DNA from: Liopterus haemorrhoidalis
Lineage: Eukaryota; Arthropoda; Insecta; Coleoptera; Dytiscidae
Assembly (NCBI GenBank): GCA_963971575.1
Contig: OZ020616.1
Location: forward strand, 26,888,306-26,952,305
Reading direction: 5' to 3'
DNA: 64,000 bases
In this document: piece by piece, positions 54,833-64,000 of the stretch
How positions within the stretch are numbered: position 1 is the stretch's first letter
Layout of the letters: every line of letters starts with the position of its first letter
Made by a program: the position numbers and the translations under genes
Notes under the pieces: generated by a model
Told to the model about the DNA's origin: nothing
The model's database searches: none
The model's input: the letters and a program-made list of their open reading frames with translations, nothing else

Positions 54833-55649
54833 TAGTAAGTAATAAAATAAATTCAGTTTGTCTGAAGTGGAAAGCCATATTTTCCATCAACCACTCATAC
54901 TACATGAATAAATAATTTTTTATTTCATATTTATTTCAAGCTTTGAAATTTTATCGAAAAATGTTGACAATTTTTATTCTTATTCAGACTTACCCATGTA
55001 TCGAATAAATTTAAACACCCCTCCGTAAATTCCAAGGTTTATCAGTTTTTTAAATATCTCATCTGTCATTTGCATATTCTTATGCACTCCGTTAAAAAAT
55101 GCAACTAACTATCACGAAATGCTAAATAATGTAGCAAATAAAATGCAAAGAGCGATAAAAAGCGATAGCAGTTATTTCAATGGGGCACGTCATTGGACAG
55201 CGGAAGGAAATTCTGATTTACGGGCGGCGGCAATTGTAATCTGACTCGAAGCTATTAAAATATAAGTGTAACTCTTTGAAATATTTACAAATGCACGCAA
55301 ATTAGTTTACTCAAAAGGGTTTAAACTTCAGAATCAAATCTAATTTAAATGCGCATATTCGATATTTTGAAATAAAAATTTATTTAGTTATTTCGAAAAT
55401 TTATTTCAATTCAACACGTGTTTAACGTTTATGGGCTTCATAGGTGTAACCAAGAAACCCTTATACCGTCGCACATGAGTCTGTCTATCTATGTAGTCAA
55501 TTGTGGTCAAATGGTTATACCTAGAGTATTGGAATTTGACATACATGTCAAATTGACCCACAGTAAATTAAGGGACTAAGAAAAAATATATTTTGTTTAT
55601 CACTATTATTGTATTCCAATATACATAAACAAGAATTCAAATTACATCT
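54833..55649. other. intergenic with family-K fragment
   Basis: 55430-55560 (minus) retains GGGCTTCATAGGTGTAACCA, the GTCTGTCTATCTATG run and TTGGAATTTGACATACATG, an old end of the 1-kb repeat. Otherwise nothing is recognised. Confidence 0.45.
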
Positions 55650-56240
55650 ATGAGCTTATCTTATGCTTATTCTAAACGCAGTCATGAGAACACGACCGAC
55701 TTAAAAATTAATGACAACACTTTTGAGAGAGTTTCTACTTTCAAATATCTGAGCATCATTATAGATCAGGTGAATCTGATACAGCAGGAAATTACGAATA
55801 TAATTAAAGCTGCTTATGAATCGTATTTTGCACTTGGTCCCCTCTTCAAAACGAAACTCCTGTCTAAGAAAAACAAGAAACCTTGGGTTCCATTCAAATT
55901 AATAGCGAATGGAGAATCCGTACGAGCAAAGATATCCGAGAACTGTACACAAGGCCGAGTATCACACAAGAACTAATAGGCAGACGATTACAATGGATAG
56001 GACACGTTATGAGGATGGGGTAGGACAGAATGGTTAGGAAGATTGAATACCCATCGACCGTTGGGAAGATCTCGTAAGAGATGGAGAGATCAGTTAACCG
56101 AAGATCTAACAAGTGTTGGTATACAGGGTCCATGGCAAGACCTGACAATGAACAGATCAAAATGGAGGACTTATGTGAATGAGGCCAAAAGTCAACCCGA
56201 CTGATAATGCCCTAAGAAGAAGAAGAAGAAGAAGAAGACG
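55650..56240 (+). pseudogene. RTE-like LINE 3' end with (GAA)n tail
   Basis: The first frame reads LKINDNTFERVSTFKYLSII ... IIKAAYESYFALGPLFKTKL, the FKYLGS.I ... I..A...YFAL...KSKLLS block after the polymerase core of RTE-like LINEs. After frame changes it continues WRIRTSKDIRELYTRPSI, GRRLQWIGHVMRMG and RRWRDQLTEDLTSVGIQG, the conserved L.W.GHV.RM and GRP..RW.D.V..DL blocks. It then ends in (GAA)n at 56218-56245. The catalytic YADD region is missing, so it is 5'-truncated. Confidence 0.8.
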
Positions 56241-56245
56241 AAGAA

Positions 56246-57200
56246 GAGCTTTTATTAACGAGCCTTTTATGGTCTGAATGTTCCTTTCGATCATTCCATT
56301 TAATTGAAAATTTGTTGGACTTGAGAGTTTCGTTTGTACCTATATTACAGTCTTTCAAAAATTCTAAATATTCTTTTGAGAAATCTACCAGCACTAAATT
56401 ATTAAATAGTTAACGTTAGATATACATATATGTAAAATCAATTCCACTTTTTTTCAATATTATTCCAAAAATTTAGTCTCCGTAAAAGCCTGGTTTATTA
56501 AGAGGTAGGATCAGACATATTAAAAGAAACCTGCTTTAACCGTATAAATATGCCGACCTTGCATATCCACTGGATGTGACAGCAGAACGTGCCGCAGCGA
56601 ATAGTTTAACAAAATATTTTAAAACCTTTTTGGGTTTTGTGTCTGTAGTAAAGTCGTAACTGGTTACAAACTATTACAAACGTAACTGGTTACAAACTAT
56701 TCCTATTAAACTCAGGGCACGAAATGTACTGGAACAAACCGGAATGGTGTTCCGATTCGTGAAATTAAGAAAAATATCATTACAATTCGTGATAGTTTTT
56801 TCATTTTAGCTTTAATGGCGATTAAATAATGTTGTGAAACTTTACCAAATGTTTAGTATAAGTTGTTATGGCAAGGTGGAGGGGAAAACATCCTAAAGAT
56901 AGATCTCCGAAAGATAGTTAGACCAAGGATGTGCGAATTCACAAGGAGAAACACTGTGCAATGCAGAAGATTGGATGAAGTAGCAAACCATCGTACACAA
57001 AAGACAATTCTTGTTTTACACAAGTCATGACTCCTCAGCAGTGACCATAAACAATAAGAGAGATTATTTATTTTAGGCGAATTACTTGAAATGACGTAAA
57101 ATCGTAAGTATAATAACATGGTTCAATTCTTATGAGATCGTTGTAATACCTTCGAATCCAAACAATAAACGAGGAGTGTATACGTACATTTTTCTAAAAT
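56246..57200. other. intergenic, no feature recognised
   Basis: No domain found. GTAACTGGTTACAAACTATT is tandemly repeated at 56656-56700. Minus-strand frames are spurious. Confidence 0.4.
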
Positions 57201-58425
57201 TTTGCGTAAAATTTTCTTTTGAACCTGTGAGCGAAATTTCACTTCGAGATATTATCACGTCTATAAAAAATAGCGATACCCGTCTCGGTAATTTTCTTGA
57301 CCTAAACAAAGCCTTTGATTCTATTTCTCACAACATTTTACTAGACTAACTTCCCTTTTATGGTTTTGATGTCAGTAGCTGTGCCTTGCTTAAATCCTTT
57401 TTCTCAAATCGACAGCAGTTTACCCAAATTGGCAGTAACAAATCAAAACCCCTTCCTCTTCTTCTCGGCGTTCCCCAAGGCTCAGTACTTGGCCCACTAC
57501 TATTTCTAATATATATTAATGACTTCTCCTCCTTCATGGATTCTAAATTAATACTTTATGCGGATGATACAACCATATTGACTACAAACTTTAATTTAAA
57601 CAGACTTCAATCTGAAAATCTCTCACTAATTGACAGAGCTAGTTCCTGGTTCACCAGCAATAAACTATCCTTGAACACTAGCAAGTCCCAAAGCTTACTC
57701 ATAACCACTAAGACACATGGCTATGACAATCTCCCGTATGTAAGTTTTCTTTGGTATACATGTAGATTCCCATCTAAGATGGGACCAACATATAAAGTTT
57801 CTGAGCCGTAAACAAAGGTCTACCATATATCTAATTAGAAAACTAAAACTAAATGTGAGTATAGATGGGGTTCTAAAAGCTTACCTTTCCTTTTTCCACT
57901 CCCAGTTAAGCTATGGTTTATTAATCTGGGGACATTCACCAGCTGCCAAAAGAATTGTTGCCCTACAGCGTAAGGTTGTAAGAATTATTGCTTCTGCTAC
58001 TTTTCAAGCCGACTGTCGTGATCTTTTTGTAAAACTCAATATAATGTCCCTACCTTCCCTTTTCATCTTTTACTGCGTACTCCATATTCACCAACATATA
58101 AAAAAATTTCCATCCTGCAGTATCATAATACTCGGTTAAAAAACAATATTCGTGGTAACTTCTTACACCTTAACAAATCGAGGAACTCCATAAATTATTT
58201 TTCAAATAAATTTTTTAACCTTATACCTGTGGAAATTAGAAAACTACCACCCAAAAATTTCCACGAAAAAATCAAAGCTATTCTGACAGTAAATCCCATG
58301 TATAGCTTCGATGAGTTCGATAACTTTAGTTTGAAATAACTTATATTTTATGTAAATGAGTGACTAGTAACGTTACCATTTAATAGTATTTAGTCAATAA
58401 ACATTATTATTATTATTATTTAAGG
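57201..58425 (+). pseudogene. non-LTR retrotransposon, reverse transcriptase core to 3' end
   Basis: Motifs in order: FLDLNKAFDSISHNILL (motif A, first catalytic Asp) at about 57293-57344, GVPQGSVLGPLLFLIYINDF (motif B) near 57467-57527, and LILYADDTTIL (motif C, catalytic YADD) near 57551-57585. DRASSWFTSNKLSLNTSKSQ, then after a frame change YLSFFHSQLSYGLLIWGHSP, and EIRKLPPKNFHEKIKAIL ... MYSFDEFDNFSLK follow to the stop near 58339. The 3' UTR ends CAATAAACATTATTATT with an (ATT)n tail at 58401-58422. One stop follows motif A and frames shift at least twice. 5'-truncated; the endonuclease domain is absent. A CR1/Jockey-like group is likely. Confidence 0.85.
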
Positions 58426-61400
58426 TGAGGGTACTGTGTTATCCATCTTTTGGTTCAGTATGGGTTTTATAAATATTTCTTTCTATTGTAACGGCGTATT
58501 GAAGCTATATTTAGTTTTGTTATTGGAAACTAGATGAAACACTTTTTTCAGTAATTTTTTCGAGTTACATTGAGTTAAAGCTTTGTATATTATATTCTCT
58601 TGTGGTAAATCTTAAATTTTTAATATAACTAAAAATTCTAAAGTTTTGAAAAGTGGGATTATTGGCAAATAATTCAATCGCTGAAATGCACACTTTGATA
58701 TTAATTCCCGTCATATATTCAAAATGAGGTTGCATATAACCGAGTTAGGTATTGTGTAATTAATTATTATTAAAACAGAATATATGTTAATACATGCCGT
58801 GTTTCAGAATTTGGTTCGTTTAAACTTAGTTTCACATATAGTCTAGATTACGTGCGAGTACCTGTCTGGAGCTGCTACTTTATAGTTATGAGGCCATTGT
58901 TCACGGAGACCGTAACGAGTGGTCTTCACGTTCGACTTGAATTACATTTCACGTATGAACTATTGGTTTATAATTGTGTACGTATATTAATTGAATCTGT
59001 GAAATGTTGTAATTTAATAATTAAAAGCGAGAACGAAGTTTAATTCTTGCACATTTAATTCTTTCACGGCTCAAAAGGCATACCTCTTAATACATGTCAC
59101 GTGTAATGATTGATTCTCATGACGTAATTTCATTTGCCGCTTTTTAGATTACAAAATAAGAGCCGTATTAATTAAATTTTAATTTTACTTTACGCTAATT
59201 TCACATAATTTTCATTTAAAATCAATAAATGAACCAAATAACTAAGTGGACATTATGGTTGAGTAATTAAAACAAATCAATAATTTAAATATTTACTTAC
59301 AATAAAATAATCAGAACATATATAAGGTGACCAACCGTCCCTAAAGAATTTGTCCCGATTTTTCGAAACATGTAAAATAAATAAAACTCAATAAGAGATC
59401 TCTCTCTAATAAGAGATCGCAGGCATGTAATTAGGATGTGACAAAGGCGGCGCCCGCCACGAGTGCTCATTTGTTTAGGGTGCTAAATATTTAGTTGACA
59501 AGTAATTTTCAGGTTCTGCCGGTCGTCACCTGAATTTTTGTACTTCACTCTCTCCCGTCTTGAATTTTTTGATTTCTACCCTCCCCGTATTTGAGTGTTT
59601 TTTTTTTGTACTAGAGGGAGCATAAATTAGGTGGCATCAGTGGCAAATGTTGTCACCGGCACTTAATAGTATAATTCCTAATAGACGGTACTAAAATGCA
59701 TTAACTAGAATAGCGTCAATAAACAAATAAACAAAATTTAAGAAAATATTCGTCTAGTTTAATTGCCACGTATTTTCGAAAATACGTTAAGGTATTTTCT
59801 AATCTAGTGTTCTAATGAAAAAAATCTCGACGTTTTGGATTGTATCCTGATATTTTGGGTACCGAACTTCAAAGATCGGTATTCTGAAACTGATTTGTTA
59901 AGAGTTGGTCATCTTTTTTTTTTTTGTTTAAGTTATTTGTTTCGTATCATTGGAAATCAACAAAATAAAATTTTATCAAAGTAATATTAAAAAGCAATTT
60001 TATTTTTTAAATTGTTATGATAAAAATAATGAAAATAATTTTCGGGCTGATTACTATGACATGTATGATGAATTAATTTTCGTTATTATAAAGAATTTGA
60101 TTTTTCTTTTGAAAATACATTCTGATTAGAAGACAATTCTGAAATCAATTTCAGCCATCTCATTCCACCTTCCTTATTCCACAGCTGACAGCAGTTTAAG
60201 AGGGTTGCTTAGTTAATGAAAAGCTGTAGAACTGTAAAGAAAATCCCCGATAATATTGTCGAGAAAATTCTTGACGTTTTTAAGAAAATCCCGAAAACTT
60301 GAACATTCGTAATTATAAATTCTGATAGAAATAAAGGTATTATGATGTAAAAACGAACTTGGGCTCTTGATTTTAACTTGAAGACGGTGATGCTTGGCCA
60401 GATTAAAATTATAACAGGTTATACAAATACTTGTTGAAACTTCATCTGGACGCTTGCTACAAAAGCAAAGTTTATGAATATCTATGAGCATAACGAACAA
60501 TATGCTTAATGTAAAAGAACATTCAGAGTATATATTCTCTGAAATATCTCCTGATTCTTCATGGCTTGTTGGTTTATTAATTAAATTTCATTCGGGTTTT
60601 GAAAACAATTTATTCTGATTTATATAACCCAGCTTAATGTGCTTTAATTGGGCGAAAATTGGGAAATGAAAATGATAATACTATTACAGGTATTTAATTT
60701 AGGGTTTTCTCTGGTAATTAGTGGCCGTTGAAAAGGGTCATACTTATCTTCTTATATTCACATTTGCAAATCACCTGATTGAAAGCACTTTGAAACTTTC
60801 TCAACGAGATTATTGCCTGATACCCTCAACAGTTCACTGTAAAATCAGACAAACGTAGCTATGAAGAACGAAACATTTACATATATTCAAGATAAACTGA
60901 AATATGGGCATTCCTGACGGAAAAATGCATAAATGTAGTTTCTTTTTTTTTATATAAATTATTGATACTGACATGGCGCATAAACAGACGAGCAGAATGC
61001 AAAAATTCAAAACATTTTACTTATACCTGGGACCCTTTAAATATACAAGTAGATATGTTCGCTTTATATCCAATATTTGTTTCGTTTCGTTTTATATTTA
61101 TAACAAAAAACGTAATGTAAACATGGTATTGCATACTTACTATGAATAATGTATGTGTATTATTTTCATAATAAATGCATTAAATCTTATGAATAAAATA
61201 GCGGCAAAATACAAGTTTTAATATATCATCCTGACATATGAAAAACATGTTCTTCGCAAAATAGTCTTCTCATTAACTTATTGCCAGAAAATAAATTAAT
61301 AATAACTAATAAATAATAATAAGAAAAAATAAAATAAAATTAAATAGTTTACAACAAAGTTCAGCTTTCCGCCTTTGACTTCTCATATAGTCGTATAGTT

Positions 61401-62179
61401 ACCAAAGATTTTTACATAATAATCACACAGTAGCTTCAAAATATTACAAAAATTTCTAAAAAATTTGACTTCTTTTCAACAATAGAGGGGCCAGCGGAAA
61501 AGTAGTACCTGTGACATCTTTACCAAAAATGAGATAAGTACTGTCGGGCTATCTTAAGCTGGCCGTTGGGACACTTTACTGCGCAGAATGCGACAGTATT
61601 AAGAGAGTGAACATAAGTTGTGGCACTCGAGTAGAGTTGAAAAAAAAAAATGTTTGACTTTTTAACGCACGAGAACTTCTTATTTGTTCTGAAACTTCAT
61701 TTTTGTGTGACTATACCAAATGACTGCTACACGTATACTAACGACACCCCGTCTGTTTTTTTTTTTTTTTTGCTAGAGCACCACCGGCCATCTTGAGTTA
61801 GCTTTGCAAGATTGTATTCGTCCATGGAAGTTGAGGAAGTCTTCGGTCCACCCCGTGTTGGCCGGAATCGGCTTGGACCTATCTCCGAGTCGGGGGTTGC
61901 CCATCAGGGAGCCTGAACTAGGATTACCTTTGTGACAATAATTCTACTCTATGGACACTGCTGTGAACCACTTGGAACAACGAATTGTGTTTTCCAGAGG
62001 GACGTAAGTTGCTCAATGCATCTCACTACCTCTGGGAAGACTTGTAGCATCCGTAAAAATGTGAAAATGAGAGCATATGACGTGTTTTTCATATGCTTTT
62101 GGATATTCTACCCAAACCATCAACAGGTTGTATTTGAAATACGCCGAGTCATGACAGACTGAACGGTCAGTAAGAAAGG
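58426..62179. other. intergenic, no feature recognised
   Basis: Longest stretch without an identifiable element. Short frames only (58852-59043, 60213-60500, 61932-62162) without domains. Poly-T runs near 61757-61774 and G+C-richer text at 61780-61925 (GGCCGGAATCGGCTTGGACC) hint at a decayed element, possibly linked to the LINE fragment that follows. Confidence 0.35.
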
Positions 62180-62660
62180 TTGCTTTGCAACCTGCCCCTC
62201 TTTAATCCCCTCTGTTAGTAGATGTTTGACCAAATATGGGCTCAAGTTAGCCAAATGGATATCATTTCCCGCTCGTTTAATACGCTGGTGAAGATCTTAT
62301 AGAGCATATTGAGACAGGTAATAGGTCTATAATTTTCGGACTGGTTTTCACCTATTTTGGGTATTAATACTCTCTGATAACCAAGATGGTATTGGTAGTT
62401 CCCCATGGATAAAAGAAGTAAAATTGCGTGAGAAATTGCCCCTCACACTATTGAATGACTTCCACCAGAAAACATACAGATACCTCAACTCTTGGTGCAG
62501 TTGCGCGCAATCGCACGCCTTCGAGATACCACGTGTAACTTCATCCGGGGTAACAAGGGGACATATCTTAGGATCTGGAAGGTATTTTAAACAAAATTCC
62601 TCAAATCTCTCCAAAACTGGAATGTCTTGCACAATCGTCTTGTGTTCATAAATCTCCCTC
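62180..62660 (-). pseudogene. non-LTR reverse transcriptase N-terminal fragment
   Basis: Minus translation gives LYVFWWKSFNSVRGNFSRNF, ELPIPSWLSESINTQNR, then after stops LSQYAL and DLHQRIKRA, and in a shifted frame AGNDIHLANLSPYLVK. The pattern I..FWWK.F.S...L...F...I..G...IP.WL.EGIT...PK..NYRPITCL..LYK..TS.. is that of certain LINE reverse transcriptases upstream of motif A. No catalytic residues remain. Confidence 0.6.
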
Positions 62661-64000
62661 TAGAAATCCTCTGTATTTTCGACTGGTAATATCGGTTCAG
62701 AAACCTCATATTTTGTTACAGGCGCGTTACAGGCTCGAGAGGAATCTGGTATTATCCTCTATGATTCTACTCGGTTATCAGTTTCTTTCTAGCCAAGGCT
62801 AGTGCTCTCAATTTATCCACCACTTTCTACTTTAGCAGAATGAAAATGGGCAAATTCAGGAAAATGTTTTGGTAAACTGTATGCTTACTATTCACACTTA
62901 ACGGCCTACTACTACCTAGTGCATCAGTGTCACAATGAATATGAGAAGCACTTTGGCGTATACAGCAGTCGATTTCCTGCAAACTACTCTACGTGGAAAT
63001 GTGCTTGTCAATAAGGTCGGGTGCGTTCAGATTGAGCCGAGAGAAGGGTCAAAAAATCCTCTCGAAGATTTTTTTCGGAGTGGAGGTACGACTGTTGGGA
63101 TTACTGAAGACAAACCAGTGGGTATTTGCATGGTGAAATACATTATTACAGAGAGAGAGAGAGAGAGTTCAGAAGAAAGAGTTACTTGGTTGGACTGGCT
63201 CTACGAGTATTCGTAAAGAGGAGTTTCGTCGTCCTAGAAAGGGGAGCACAGTACCATGTGGTATTGTGGAAAATTATTGTTTGTACTTATTTCTGGTCAT
63301 TATATTTAATTTAGCTATTCGATATTATGTCAATAAACATTACTACGTATTTGGAAACCTGAGTTTAAAACATAATAATACTTGATTGTATCACGTGTCA
63401 CATTTCCATTATACTGAATATCACATCTCACGAGTAAACGTGGAATGCTTAGATCTTTGTCTCTTATCTTTATCAGGGCATAAGAGGAAAGGTAAGTGGC
63501 TGTTTTATTTTTCACTTGGCCGTAACCTAGTTTTCTGTCGAATATTGGTGCCCGAACTAACAAATAGCCTTCGGTAGAATCTGTTAAGGGTTTCTGCCGT
63601 AAGTATTATCCATCAGGAGACAATTGGTCCCTTTTTACAAATTGTTCCCCATCAGCTCACTCCGACATCGATTTGAGCCGATATTCTTATGTTGAATTCA
63701 GTTTAACGACCGCATTATTCTACATTGGAAAATGTTACAATATAAAGAATCAATTTTTAGTCGCAGGTCGAAATTTAGTAAAAAAAAGTTTTGCGATTTT
63801 AGCCTTGAAATAAAAGTTGGACAAATTAAGACGCTGTAATATATTGTCGAAGTCCATCTCTTCGTTATTATATGCACATAACACTTACTTTGAACGTTTC
63901 TGTAGCTGCTGAAATGTTAAATTCGAATTTGTTTTAATAATTGTAATTAATTGATATTAAACTCCCGCTAAAACGACAGAACTCTCTTGGTTATCCGATA
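62661..64000. other. intergenic, no feature recognised
   Basis: A (GA)n run lies at 63151-63168. Short frames without domains. TATTGGTGCCCGAAC at 63543-63557 resembles a retroviral primer site but has no supporting LTR. Confidence 0.35.

Noticed and set aside
63543..63557. Retroviral primer binding site TATTGGTGCCCGAAC
   Set aside because: Short motif with no accompanying LTR, polypurine tract or coding sequence.

Overview
This window looks like intergenic or repeat-rich DNA from an animal nuclear genome, most likely an insect. It is strongly AT-rich, shows no bacterial-style gene packing, and has no exon chain I can assign to a host gene. The recognisable proteins all come from eukaryotic mobile elements: mariner/Tc1/pogo transposases, several non-LTR reverse transcriptases, a Penelope-like GIY-YIG nuclease and a retroviral-type integrase. 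It also carries tRNA-derived SINEs, hAT and other MITEs, and an embedded TTAGG motif, the arthropod telomere unit. I cannot fix the order or species. || Layout. 1-2400: possible LTR-retrotransposon remnant with a tRNA-Lys primer-site motif. 3303-5215: broken pogo/Tigger-like transposase with a MITE inside. 7177-16185: a 9.0-kb palindromic (foldback) element, bounded by a perfect 9-bp target duplication, with arms made largely of a 141-bp satellite. It holds a SINE in both arms, a smaller foldback element in one arm and another in its loop. 16695-19435: interspersed repeat and a Jockey-like pseudogene. 22055-23357: a complete mariner-type element with an intact DD41D transposase, the only clearly intact gene in the window. 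24300-27400: Penelope-type hairpin motif, MITE, internally deleted Tc1 element, AT microsatellites, SINEs. 28600-45850: repeated copies of a 1-kb family and a 0.6-kb family, four small hAT-like elements, SINEs, a GIY-YIG fragment split by a LINE, and a three-level nest at 44113-45832. 46085-48860: LINE fragments and a mariner C-terminus. 49078-51036: small LTR element (TRIM/LARD type) with two near-identical LTRs. 53004-53781: inverted-repeat element enclosing an integrase fragment. 55650-58425 and 62180-62660: decayed non-LTR retrotransposons. || How the parts relate. LINEs with (GAA)n and (ATT)n tails could have mobilised the tail-matched SINE-like copies. Cut-and-paste elements left TA, 8-bp or 9-bp duplications that can be read directly. 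Nesting gives relative ages, for example SINE insertion before arm duplication or homogenisation and foldback insertion after it. The main unusual feature is the giant foldback element and its family of smaller 9-bp-TSD relatives carrying telomere-like repeats.
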